From an uncultured Lachnospiraceae bacterium (GTDB lineage: Bacteria > Bacillota > Clostridia > Lachnospirales > Lachnospiraceae), in NCBI GenBank assembly GCA_946538445.1, contig CAMNGO010000037.1:1-13372 (forward strand): a stretch of DNA of 13,372 bases, read 5' to 3'. Shown in pieces: positions 1-7,232 of the stretch. Positions within the stretch are counted from its first letter, which is position 1. The number at the start of each line of letters is the position of its first letter. The notes beneath the pieces are model-generated. The model was given only the letters and a program-made list of their open reading frames with translations. It made no database searches and had not been told where the DNA came from. Position numbers and translations under genes: made by a program.

Positions 1-250
1 CGATATCGAACACGAGCACGAAGTGCAAAAGTGTGAGATATTGCTTGGAGGATTGCGGCAAGTTGCGCATGCAACGAGAGCAATCCGGACTTATATCAAT
101 AAATGGCCATGCATTAGTGACGACAAGCGATATCGAGCGCAGCAGTATGCTGCGAAAAGAAAAATCCGGCACATCCGTGTGGATGTGCCGGACTCCTCTG
201 GCTTGAAGAGAGATTGAGAGGTCATTAACATACGGTTGGCTTCAGGCCAA
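1..250. other. Left-edge region without a convincing gene; palindrome-rich
   Basis: A plus-strand frame is open from the window edge to a stop at 215-217 and could be the C-terminal end of a gene starting outside the window. Its residues match no family I recognise, and it runs straight through a terminator hairpin of the opposite strand, so coding is doubtful. The DNA is rich in inverted repeats: 10-13 with 31-34 enclosing 16-19 with 23-26; a two-step hairpin with outer stem 50-56/80-86 and inner stem 62-66/71-75; and CGCAGCA/TGCTGCG at 138-154. This could be a structured RNA, the edge of an old mobile element, or an intergenic remnant. On the minus strand a 47-codon frame exists around 233-92 but has no ribosome binding site. 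Confidence 0.25.
155..192 (-). terminator. Rho-independent terminator, minus strand
   Basis: A perfect 12-bp stem (165-176 with 181-192) with a GTGT loop is followed on the minus strand by TTTTTCTTTT (164 down to 155). It would stop leftward transcripts, including any that read through the cobalamin riboswitch terminator at 253-288. On the plus strand no U-tract follows the stem. Confidence 0.8.
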
Positions 251-252
251 AC

Positions 253-288
253 GTAAAAAAAGATATTCCTGGAAATACGGAATATCTT
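253..288 (-). terminator. Riboswitch expression-platform terminator
   Basis: A perfect 10-bp stem (279-288 with 260-269) with a 9-nt loop is followed on the minus strand by a run of seven U (261-255). It sits directly after the cobalamin aptamer. This is the arrangement expected for transcription attenuation, where ligand binding favours the terminator (known for the class, inferred here). I did not resolve the alternative antiterminator pairing. Confidence 0.75.
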
Positions 289-291
289 ACA

Positions 292-435
292 GATGCTAAG
301 ACCCCTACTTCCAGTTTCGGCAGAAGTATTATCTTAAGATCCATGTATCTGACTTATCTCCTGACAGAAGCATCACAGTGACCGACTCGCAGGGATTCTC
401 ACCCTATTCCATGCATATGACCTAAGATAAATACA
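292..435 (-). ncRNA. Cobalamin (B12) riboswitch aptamer
   Basis: Read on the minus strand, the conserved blocks occur in the right order: a GGAAT lead-in then GGGTGAGAATCCC (404-392, a P5-like stem-loop), TCACTGTGA (381-373), and the B12-box-like GTCAGGAGA (365-357). A further stem, TACTTC/GAAGTA, lies around 308-331. These match the core of the Rfam cobalamin family. A candidate promoter lies just upstream and a U-tailed terminator just downstream. The RNA points toward the left window edge, and no gene follows within the visible 250 bases, so the regulated target is unknown. The exact boundaries are estimates. Confidence 0.8.
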
Positions 436-451
436 ATATCTATTTGATTTA

Positions 452-480
452 AATGTAGCATGAGGAAGATTTGTTATCAA
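452..480 (-). promoter_or_regulatory. Candidate promoter of the cobalamin riboswitch RNA
   Basis: On the minus strand TTGATA (480-475) and TACATT (457-452) are spaced by 17 bases. The predicted start near 445 would place the aptamer at the very 5' end of the transcript. The -10 box matches the consensus at only four of six positions. Confidence 0.5.
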
Positions 481-560
481 TGGTAAAATTAGGGACGGAT
501 ATTTGTAATATTCCGTGTTTCTCCCTCATTCTAAGCCACTTCACATTCTTCATTTCCATA

Positions 561-608
561 TAAAAACCCCGGAATTGCGGGATATTGCAATTCCGGGGTC
601 TATTTTTT
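561..608 (-). terminator. Terminator of the fruKA operon (probably bidirectional)
   Basis: A 13-bp perfect GC-rich stem (566-578 with 587-599) lies just past the fruA stop at 634. On the minus strand it is followed by TTTTT. On the plus strand it is followed by a run of T at 603-608, so it could work in both directions. Confidence 0.85.
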
Positions 609-633
609 CCAAATTATTTTTCAATTAGTTGGA

Positions 634-2607
634 TTAGTTGTTCACCGGTTTTCTGAGAACGCCCAGAAGGATTGCTCCAACGATGGAACCTACCAGGAGA
701 GCTACCAGGAACATAGCCGGGTTACCGATAGTAGGAATTACGAAAATTCCACCATGAGGTGCACGTAAAGTACATCCGAAAGCCATGGATAAAGCGCCGG
801 CTACTGCAGAACCGATCACACAGGACGGAATAACATGTCCAGGATCTCCGGCTGCATATGGGATAGCTGCCTCGGAGATGAAGCAAAGACCCATGATGGC
901 ATTGACAGGAGCAGTCTTACGATCATTATCTGTGAATTTTGTCTTAAATGCATAAGAAGAAATAGCGATAGCGATCGGAGGAACCATACCACCTGCCATA
1001 ACTGCTGCCATGATCATGAAGCCCTGTGGGCTTGCTTCTGTGGCAGTTGCCAGAGCTGCGGTACCAAATACGTAAGCGGCCTTGTTGAATGGGCCACCCA
1101 TATCGATGGACATCATACCACCTACAACAGCACCCAGGAGAATAGCGTTTGCTCCGCCGAGGGATCCCAGTGCATTTGCAAGCAGAGTATTAAGCCATGC
1201 GAATACAGGGTTGATACCGAACATAACCGCTGCGATCAGGGCCAGGCCTCCAACCGGATAGATGAGCATCGGCCTCAAGCCGTCCATGGATGCCGGCATC
1301 TTTTCAGTGATCTTCTTCAGGAAGAGAACCAGGTAACCTGCGATAAAACCTGCGAACAGAGCGCCGATGAAACCACCGGAAACTGCTGCGGCCTCGCCGC
1401 CATTAACTGCAGCAACGATGCTGGCGTAGGATGTACCCTGAGCAGCGATCCAGCCACCAACGAAACCGGGCATCAGACCTGGTCTGTCTGCGATACTCAT
1501 GGAAATGTATCCGGCCAGGATCGGAAGCATGAAGTTAAATGCGAACTCACCGGCTGTCTTCAGGATTGCAGCCAGAGGTGTATTCTTACCAAAGTTTGCA
1601 GGGTTAATTGCATAATCATCAAAGAGGAATGCAAGGGCGATCAGGATACCACCACCGATTACGAATGGAAGCATGTGGGAAACACCGTTCATCAGGTGTT
1701 TGTAGATCTGATGTCCGAAGGATTCACTCTCTCCGTCACTCTCTGCAACTTCTCCGGTGTGATGATAAATCGGAGCTTCGCCGTTGATAACCTTCTCGAT
1801 CAGTTCCTGAGGTTTATGAATACCATCCTGAACCTTGGTCTTGATCACAGGTTTGCCATCGAAACGAGCCATCTCAACGTTCTTGTCGGCAGCGATGATG
1901 ATACCGTCACAAGCTGCGATTTCTTCTTTTGTGAGAACATTCTTGGCGCCGCCGGATCCGTTGGTCTCAGCTTTCAGCGGGATGCCAAGTTCCTTACCTT
2001 TTTCTTCCAGAGCTTCTGCTGCCATGTAGGTATGAGCGATTCCGGTAGGACATGCTGTTACAGCAAGTACACGATACCCGGTATTCTCGGTAGCCGGGGC
2101 TGCTTCCGGAGCAGGAGCAGCTGCTGCGGCAGGCTCTTCCGGACCATATTTCTCAGTTTCTTTCTCGTCGATGATCTGCAGATACTCTTCCGGAGTCTTT
2201 GCGGCCAGAAGTTTTGCTCTGAAGTCTCCATCCATAAGTACGGTGGAAAGTCTTGCAAGTGCTTCCAGATGAACATCGGATCCTGTTGCGGGAGCAGCAA
2301 TCATGAAGAACAGGTTGGAAGGTTCTCCATCCAAAGCATCACAATCCACACCGGACGGTACCGTAAGGGATGCAATACCAGGATTAATTACTGCTGCATT
2401 CTTGGAATGAGGGATACAGATTCCTTCGCCGATGGCTGTGGGGCCTTCGGATTCTCTCTTAAGGATACCCTCCTTGAATGCTGCTGCATCGCCGACATTC
2501 CCAACTTTCGCATGAAGGCCAATCAAGGCATCCAGCATCTCTTCCTTGGTGGAAACATCCGCATTAAGGATCACAGCATCTTTTTTCAATAAATCTACGA
2601 TTCTCAA
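634..2607 (-). CDS. fruA: PTS fructose transporter, fused EIIABC
   Basis: This is a membrane permease that imports fructose and phosphorylates it, normally at C1, using phosphate passed from HPr. All three PTS parts lie in one 657-aa chain. EIIA spans about residues 1-150, with predicted phosphohistidine His67 in GICIPHSKN. An Ala/Pro/Glu-rich linker follows (about 155-175). EIIB spans about 178-275, with phosphocysteine Cys186 in TACPTGIAHTYMAA, the FruA-type signature. EIIC spans about 300-650 and has many hydrophobic helices. Length and order match Firmicute FruA proteins. The start is TTG at 2607, supported by AGGAG eight bases upstream and by the family-typical N-terminus MRIVDLLKK. It lies 53 bases after fruK, whose product uses fructose 1-phosphate. 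A long open frame on the opposite strand is a codon-bias shadow. Sugar specificity is inferred from motifs and the neighbour. Confidence 0.95.
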   Translation of the reverse strand: MRIVDLLKKDAVILNADVSTKEEMLDALIGLHAKVGNVGDAAAFKEGILKRESEGPTAIGEGICIPHSKNAAVINPGIASLTVPSGVDCDALDGEPSNLFFMIAAPATGSDVHLEALARLSTVLMDGDFRAKLLAAKTPEEYLQIIDEKETEKYGPEEPAAAAAPAPEAAPATENTGYRVLAVTACPTGIAHTYMAAEALEEKGKELGIPLKAETNGSGGAKNVLTKEEIAACDGIIIAADKNVEMARFDGKPVIKTKVQDGIHKPQELIEKVINGEAPIYHHTGEVAESDGESESFGHQIYKHLMNGVSHMLPFVIGGGILIALAFLFDDYAINPANFGKNTPLAAILKTAGEFAFNFMLPILAGYISMSIADRPGLMPGFVGGWIAAQGTSYASIVAAVNGGEAAAVSGGFIGALFAGFIAGYLVLFLKKITEKMPASMDGLRPMLIYPVGGLALIAAVMFGINPVFAWLNTLLANALGSLGGANAILLGAVVGGMMSIDMGGPFNKAAYVFGTAALATATEASPQGFMIMAAVMAGGMVPPIAIAISSYAFKTKFTDNDRKTAPVNAIMGLCFISEAAIPYAAGDPGHVIPSCVIGSAVAGALSMAFGCTLRAPHGGIFVIPTIGNPAMFLVALLVGSIVGAILLGVLRKPVNN

Positions 2608-2620
2608 TGTTTTTTCTCCT
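2605..2620 (-). promoter_or_regulatory. Ribosome binding site fixing a TTG start for fruA
   Basis: AGGAG (2620-2616) lies eight bases before the TTG codon at 2607-2605. No ATG in this frame near the N-terminus is as well placed, and the EIIA domain begins directly at this codon. Confidence 0.75.
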
Positions 2621-2660
2621 TTCTCTCTATAACTATGATATGGCGCGATTTAGCCATGAA

Positions 2661-3578
2661 TCATTTGATTAACATCTCAGCCTGTGCCAAGGTGCTTGCA
2701 TACATTTCTTCGGATGCCAGGCCCTCGGAGAATGCCGTAGCACTTCCGGCTGCCGTACCGGTGATCAAAGCGCGTTTAAAATCACCGCTCTCCATATATC
2801 CTGCCACGAAACCGGCAACCATGGAGTCCCCGGCACCTACGGAGTTGATTACCTTACCCTTAGGTGTTCCGATCCGCAGAGTCTGTCCGTCCTCGGATAC
2901 CAGCATAGCGCCATCTCCTGCCATGGAGATCAGCACATTTCTTGCACCTTTCTTCTGCAGTTCCTTGGCATAGAAGGCAATCTCGTCATCCCCCTTGAGC
3001 ACCTTGCCGAACATCTCTCCCAACTCATGGTTGTTCGGTTTGATCAGGAATGGATGATATTTCAGAACGTTCAGCAGAAGGTCCTTGGTTGCGTCAACCA
3101 CAACGCGGACATTCTTTCCTTCCAGTCTTGCAAGGATTCTTTCATAAACGTCCTCAGGAAGGGTATTCGGGATGGAACCGGCAAGAATCAGGATATCATC
3201 CTGGCCCAGTTTATCCAGTTTGGAGAACAGTTCTTCCAGGGCTTCCGGTGTGATCACAGGTCCCTGTCCGTTGATCTCTGTCTCGTCCCCGTGTTTTACT
3301 TTTACATTAATCCTGGTGTTACCTTCCGGAAGCTGGATGAAATCTGTCTTGATTCCCATGGAAGCAACACCTTCCTCCAGGGCATGTCCGGTAAAGCCGG
3401 CGACAAAGCCCAGAGCTGTGGTTTCCTGTCCAAGCATCTTCAGGATACCTGACACATTGATTCCTTTTCCACCATAATAAATGGACTCACGAATGGAACG
3501 ATTGATGTCTCCGGGAACCAATCCTTCCAGAAATACGATATAATCCAGTGCCGGATTAAAAGTAACCGTATAAATCAT
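2661..3578 (-). CDS. fruK: 1-phosphofructokinase
   Basis: This cytoplasmic PfkB/ribokinase-fold enzyme phosphorylates fructose 1-phosphate with ATP to fructose 1,6-bisphosphate, feeding glycolysis. The 305-aa protein shows the substrate-binding GGKGIN motif at 36-41, the family N-terminus MIYTVTFNPALD, the KPNNHELGEMFG segment at 180-191, and the C-terminal PfkB signature with anion hole GAGD at 248-251, where Asp251 is the expected catalytic base. Length is typical. The start ATG at 3578 is preceded by GGGGGAG at a six-base spacing. It is the first gene of a fruK-fruA pair. The DeoR-type repressor FruR often found upstream is absent here, because the next gene is metQ. The PfkB family also includes tagatose-6-phosphate kinases, but pairing with a FruA-type permease strongly favours FruK. 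Confidence 0.94.
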   Translation of the reverse strand: MIYTVTFNPALDYIVFLEGLVPGDINRSIRESIYYGGKGINVSGILKMLGQETTALGFVAGFTGHALEEGVASMGIKTDFIQLPEGNTRINVKVKHGDETEINGQGPVITPEALEELFSKLDKLGQDDILILAGSIPNTLPEDVYERILARLEGKNVRVVVDATKDLLLNVLKYHPFLIKPNNHELGEMFGKVLKGDDEIAFYAKELQKKGARNVLISMAGDGAMLVSEDGQTLRIGTPKGKVINSVGAGDSMVAGFVAGYMESGDFKRALITGTAAGSATAFSEGLASEEMYASTLAQAEMLIK

Positions 3579-3665
3579 ATGAATCTCCCCCTCTTACGGA
3601 ACATGTCTCACTCTTCTAAAAGCTCCGCATATTCCAATGAAAATAAATTGCAAATGTCTGTCAAC

Positions 3666-3693
3666 ATTATATCATACGGGCTAAAATATGCAA
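3666..3693 (-). promoter_or_regulatory. Promoter of fruKA
   Basis: On the minus strand TTGCAT (3693-3688) and a perfect TATAAT (3671-3666) are separated by 16 bases. The predicted leader before the fruK ATG is about 80 nt. I see no clear catabolite-responsive element or operator. Confidence 0.6.
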
Positions 3694-3779
3694 TCAATAT
3701 TCCTGTTTTTTCTTGGAAAGCGGACAAAAAAGAACGATTTAACTTCCCAAAAAGCAAGAATATACAAATAGTGTTCTGC

Positions 3780-3828
3780 ACAAAGAAGAATCCGCCCTAT
3801 CCATCAGAATAAGGCGGATATTTTTTTC
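3780..3828 (-). terminator. Terminator after metQ
   Basis: A stem of ATCCGCC with GGCGGAT (3819-3813 with 3796-3790), extended by four pairs including one G-U on the minus strand, lies 30 bases past the metQ stop. The minus-strand tail is TCTTCTTT, a moderate U-tract. The plus-strand side has a stronger T run at 3821-3827, although no plus-strand gene ends there. Confidence 0.65.
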
Positions 3829-3850
3829 ATGAATTTATCTGTCCTTGGAA

Positions 3851-4699
3851 TTATTCTCCTTCATAAGGAACAACAGCACCTTCATAGGTGTCATTGATAA
3901 ATTTCACAACAGCGTCGGACTTAAGAGCATTGGTAAGAGCCACGATCTTGTCAGAAGCTTCATTTCCTTCTTTCACTGCGATCACGTTAACGTACTGCTG
4001 GATGGCATCGCCGTCAGCGGACTCAACTGCCAGAGAATCTTTGCCTACGTTTAAGCCTGCTTCCAGAGCATAGTTTCCATTGATAACGCCGAAAGCAACA
4101 CTCTGTAACTGCTTGGGTACCTGAGCTGCTTCCACTTCTACCAGTTCAAGGTTCTTCGGATTTTCAACCACATCATTTACGGTAGCTGTGACTCCGGCAC
4201 CTTCTTTCAGGGTGATGAGTCCTTCCTGCTGGAGAAGGAGCAGTGCTCTGGCCTCGTTGGTGGTATCATTGGGAACAGCGATGGCATCGCCATCTGCCAG
4301 TTCATCCAGACTTGCTTTCTGTCCCGGATAGATTCCGAACGGCTCATAGTGGATTTTTCCATTGTCTGCCACTACAAGTTTGGTTCCGTTTTCTTCGTTG
4401 AAAGAGTTCAGGTAATTGATATGCTGGAAATAGTTTGCATCCATTTCTCCGGAATCAACCACGTTGTTGGGCTGAACATAATCTTCAAAAACGGTAACTT
4501 TAAGTTCATATCCCTGTTCTTTCAGAACCTTTGCAGCCTCATTCAGGATATCAGCGTGAGGCACGGCGGAAGCTGCAACAGTGATCGTCTGTGTCTCACC
4601 GGATTTCTCTTCCGGTTTGGAGGACGAACCGCCACAGCCTGTCAAAAGGCCGATGGATAAAGTTGCTGCGCATAATAATGCTAAAATTCTCTTCTTCAT
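3851..4699 (-). CDS. metQ: Methionine ABC transporter substrate-binding lipoprotein
   Basis: This is the extracytoplasmic receptor that captures methionine and delivers it to the MetN/MetI complex. The 282-aa protein begins with a lipoprotein signal peptide: MKKR, a hydrophobic stretch, then lipobox LLTGC with the lipidated Cys at residue 22, followed by a Gly/Ser-rich tether. The NlpA/MetQ family pattern follows, including ASAVPHADILNEAA near residue 48 and the DANYFQHINYL segment near 90. The ATG at 4699 has AAGGAG upstream. It is the last gene of the operon, 38 bases after metI. NlpA-family receptors mostly bind methionine; a related amino acid or peptide cannot be excluded from sequence alone. 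Confidence 0.92.
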   Translation of the reverse strand: MKKRILALLCAATLSIGLLTGCGGSSSKPEEKSGETQTITVAASAVPHADILNEAAKVLKEQGYELKVTVFEDYVQPNNVVDSGEMDANYFQHINYLNSFNEENGTKLVVADNGKIHYEPFGIYPGQKASLDELADGDAIAVPNDTTNEARALLLLQQEGLITLKEGAGVTATVNDVVENPKNLELVEVEAAQVPKQLQSVAFGVINGNYALEAGLNVGKDSLAVESADGDAIQQYVNVIAVKEGNEASDKIVALTNALKSDAVVKFINDTYEGAVVPYEGE

Positions 4700-4737
4700 G
4701 TTCCTCTCCTTCCTCGCTACTCGCGATTATCATGAAA

Positions 4738-5406
4738 TTATATATGTCTCTTATCCAGTTTCGCAGAGATCAGGGATCCGATCAGCTGGAAGATCTGGAC
4801 TAAGACTACTAACAAGATAACGGTAATCCAAAGGATATTGGCCTGGTATCTGTAATATCCGTATCGGATGGCGATGTCTCCCAGACCTCCTCCTCCCACG
4901 GTACCTGCCATGGCAGAGTATCCCAGGATCGTGCCTATGGTGATGGTTGCTCCGGCGATCAGGGAGATTTTTCCCTCGCCGAGAAGGATTTTTGTAATGA
5001 TCTGAAAATTATTGGCCCCCATGGATTGCGCTGCCTCGATGACCCCGTGGTCCACCTCATTTAAAGAAGTCTCCACCATCCTGGCGATGAATGGAGCTGC
5101 AGAGATTACCAGCGGTACGATGGTGGCGGTTGACCCATAGGTTTTCCCCACGATCATCTTGGTGATGGGGATTACCAGGATCAATAAGATCAGGAACGGG
5201 ATGGAACGCATGATATTGGTGATCACATCCAGGGTACGATAGATTCCCCGGTTTGGGTGTATCCCGTCCTTGTTGGTCACTGTAAGAATGATCCCCCATG
5301 GGAGACCGAACACATATCCGAATAAAGTAGCCACGACGGTCATATACAGGGTCTCACCGACGCCGTTTATGATCATCTGTACTTCCTGTGGTGATAGTCC
5401 AAACAT
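4738..5406 (-). CDS. metI: Methionine ABC transporter permease
   Basis: This is the membrane subunit of the MetNIQ importer. The protein has about five hydrophobic helices and the EAA loop that contacts the ATPase (EAAQSMGANNFQIITKILL, about residues 134-152), plus the MetI-typical GGGGLGDIAIRYGY near the C-terminus. I chose ATG at 5406 (222 aa). It overlaps the metN stop as TGATG and has a GGGGGGAG ribosome binding site nine bases upstream. A longer frame starting at 5436 would add ten residues (MAYRRGEILL) that mostly encode this binding site, so it is unlikely. The overlap indicates translational coupling to metN. Confidence 0.92.
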   Translation of the reverse strand: MFGLSPQEVQMIINGVGETLYMTVVATLFGYVFGLPWGIILTVTNKDGIHPNRGIYRTLDVITNIMRSIPFLILLILVIPITKMIVGKTYGSTATIVPLVISAAPFIARMVETSLNEVDHGVIEAAQSMGANNFQIITKILLGEGKISLIAGATITIGTILGYSAMAGTVGGGGLGDIAIRYGYYRYQANILWITVILLVVLVQIFQLIGSLISAKLDKRHI

Positions 5407-6482
5407 CAGTAAGATCTCCCCCCTTCTATAGGCCATCCCATGTCTGTGATGTCCTCCACGGCGAGCCCTCTCTCCTCGAGATAGGCAATCTGCCGTTCAG
5501 CTGTCTCCGGATTGCGGGAAAGCCCCAGGATCATCTCGCCCCTGGCCACTCCGGCCACATCCTTTGTTGCTGCATACAGGATATTAACCGGTTCACTGAA
5601 ATTCAGGATCATATTTGCGATTACCGGTTCATAGGATGAATTGGTGGAATACACGATACGGATCCTGCGGTCTTCCTTCAGGGTATCGACAATCTCCGGA
5701 CTGAGATTATCCGCCTGCACTTCATCATAATAATCCGGATCCTTTCCTTCCACGATGAGTCTTTTGGCTGCCCTTGACTTAGGATGGGTGAAGATATCCT
5801 CCACCAGCCCGTCCTCCACGATTTCACCTTTCTCCACGATCGCTACGTTATGGCAGATCTCACGGACCACATTCATGGAATGTGTGATGATGATGATGGT
5901 GATTCCGGTTTCCTGATTGATCTGGCGGAGAAGTTCCAGAATCTGATGGGTCGTCTGCGGATCCAGGGCGCTGGTGGCTTCGTCGCACAGCAGAATCTTA
6001 GGATCACAGGCCAAAGCTCTGGCGATGGCCACCCTCTGCTGCTGACCGCCGGATAATTGTGCAGGAAAGGCGTTCGCCTTATCCTCCAGCCCCACTGTCT
6101 TAAGCAAACCCACCGCCTTCTTGCGGGCTTCCCTTTTCGACATCCCATGGATTGTCAAAGGAAAGCATACATTATCCAGCACATTGCTCTGCATCAGAAG
6201 ATTGAAACTCTGGAAAATCATACCGATGGAGCTTCTCAGTTCCCGCAGGGCGGGTGGTGTCAGCTCACCCAGATTATTCCCTTCCACGATAACAGCTCCC
6301 TTGGTGGGAACTTCCAGAAAATTCAGACAGCGGACCAGTGTACTCTTACCGGCACCTGACATGCCGATAATCCCGTAGATATCTCCTGGTTCCACTGAAA
6401 AATTAATATTCTTCAGGGCCTCTACCGTCCTATCCTTGGTCTCAAAGGTCTTGTAGAGTTCTTTGACCTCGATAATTGGCAT
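5406..6482 (-). CDS. metN: Methionine ABC transporter ATP-binding protein
   Basis: This is the cytoplasmic ATPase driving methionine import. Numbered from the ATG at 6482 (358 aa), it shows Walker A GMSGAGKST (40-48), the Q-loop Gln near 91, signature LSGGQ (143-147), Walker B ILLCDE (163-168), the switch His near 201, and a C-terminal NIL domain (about 273-350). In MetN proteins that domain binds methionine and inhibits transport when internal methionine is high. An ATG two codons earlier (6488) lies only three bases from the AAAGGGG ribosome binding site, whereas 6482 has a nine-base gap, so the shorter form is preferred. The gene follows an unknown protein within about 25 bases and overlaps metI. 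Confidence 0.94.
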   Translation of the reverse strand: MPIIEVKELYKTFETKDRTVEALKNINFSVEPGDIYGIIGMSGAGKSTLVRCLNFLEVPTKGAVIVEGNNLGELTPPALRELRSSIGMIFQSFNLLMQSNVLDNVCFPLTIHGMSKREARKKAVGLLKTVGLEDKANAFPAQLSGGQQQRVAIARALACDPKILLCDEATSALDPQTTHQILELLRQINQETGITIIIITHSMNVVREICHNVAIVEKGEIVEDGLVEDIFTHPKSRAAKRLIVEGKDPDYYDEVQADNLSPEIVDTLKEDRRIRIVYSTNSSYEPVIANMILNFSEPVNILYAATKDVAGVARGEMILGLSRNPETAERQIAYLEERGLAVEDITDMGWPIEGGRSY

Positions 6483-6506
6483 ACCCATAAACCCCTTTCT
6501 TTTGTT

Positions 6507-7040
6507 TTATTGCTTCTTATATTTTTTCGAAAATTCTATGCCGGGAAAAGTCCCCTGCCGGTTGTCTTCCCTCACGATCTCCTTATTGTGGACATCCTCA
6601 TATCTTGTAAATTCCATGTCGGCATAGGCATATTTATGTTTCCGGTAGGAAGGAATATTATAGACCTCAAAGCACTCCAGGATATCAAAATTCCGAAGAG
6701 CATCCTTCCCATCTGCTTCCTCTGACGGAGCCTCCCTGTATTCTTCTTTCAGAAATTCCTTCTGATTCTCCCGGAAGAATTCCAGGATCCATCTGGCCAG
6801 GGCGGGATCTCTTAAGTCCCCCTCCGTCCTCACTCCGTCCTTATCCTGAAAGATATAATAGAGCACGGAATAAGGCAGATACCTCTCCTCCATGGTAACG
6901 GCTGTGATCTCAGGCACAGAAGGGTAGCTCCTTACCAGGGTATGAAAAAACCGGTCCTTATTCTTCCTCTCAGTCACCTCCGGAATCTTCTCCGGTGAAA
7001 TCTCGAAATATAGCGTTTTTAACAAAGTCTGTTTTATCAT
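6507..7040 (-). CDS. Unknown soluble protein heading the metNIQ operon
   Basis: I do not recognise this 177-aa protein. It is charged and rich in Glu, Lys, Arg and Tyr, with no signal peptide, no membrane segment, no cysteine pair and no obvious catalytic motif. Visible segments are an N-terminal part (MIKQTLLKTLYFEISPEK), a middle part with likely beta strands (SVPEITAVTMEERYLPYSVLYYIF), an acidic helical stretch around 90-110, and a Tyr-rich basic end (NIPSYRKHKYAYADMEFTRYE). The ATG at 7040 is chosen because GGGTGA sits five bases upstream; a GTG at 7049 is possible but would overlap that site. It lies directly after the operon promoter and about 25 bases before metN without a terminator, so co-transcription with metNIQ is likely. 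Function is unknown. Confidence 0.8.
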   Translation of the reverse strand: MIKQTLLKTLYFEISPEKIPEVTERKNKDRFFHTLVRSYPSVPEITAVTMEERYLPYSVLYYIFQDKDGVRTEGDLRDPALARWILEFFRENQKEFLKEEYREAPSEEADGKDALRNFDILECFEVYNIPSYRKHKYAYADMEFTRYEDVHNKEIVREDNRQGTFPGIEFSKKYKKQ

Positions 7041-7077
7041 AAAAATCACCCGAAAATGCTATTTACAACTAATGGTT

Positions 7078-7107
7078 ATCATATCACAAAACTGATGCAA
7101 TGGTCAA
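7078..7107 (-). promoter_or_regulatory. Promoter of the unknown gene-metNIQ operon
   Basis: On the minus strand TTGACC (7107-7102) and TATGAT (7083-7078) are spaced by 18 bases, each matching consensus at five of six positions. The predicted leader is only about 30 nt, too short for a SAM riboswitch or T-box. Confidence 0.65.
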
Positions 7108-7148
7108 AAAATGTTAATATTTTTTTCATGGTTTTTTAATTTTTATTC

Positions 7149-7190
7149 CAAAAAAATGATAGGAACTCCGAGGACAGAGTTCCTATCATA
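7149..7190 (-). terminator. Terminator of ppk
   Basis: A perfect 13-bp stem (7177-7189 with 7156-7168) with an 8-nt loop is followed on the minus strand by seven U (7156-7150). It lies about 43 bases past the ppk stop and separates ppk from the methionine operon promoter. Confidence 0.9.
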
Positions 7191-7232
7191 AATCAGTGAT
7201 TCATTCTTTGTTTTGCAGGTGCGGATTGCGCA

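Noticed and set aside
835..2592. A 585-codon open frame on the plus strand opposite fruA
   Set aside because: It is the mirror of a strongly biased, high-confidence gene, its product is Cys/His/Ser-rich without a domain, and it has no ribosome binding site. It is a shadow frame.
3579..3812. A 77-codon plus-strand frame between fruK and metQ
   Set aside because: It overlaps the fruK promoter and the metQ terminator, has no ribosome binding site, and its composition is that of AT-rich intergenic DNA.
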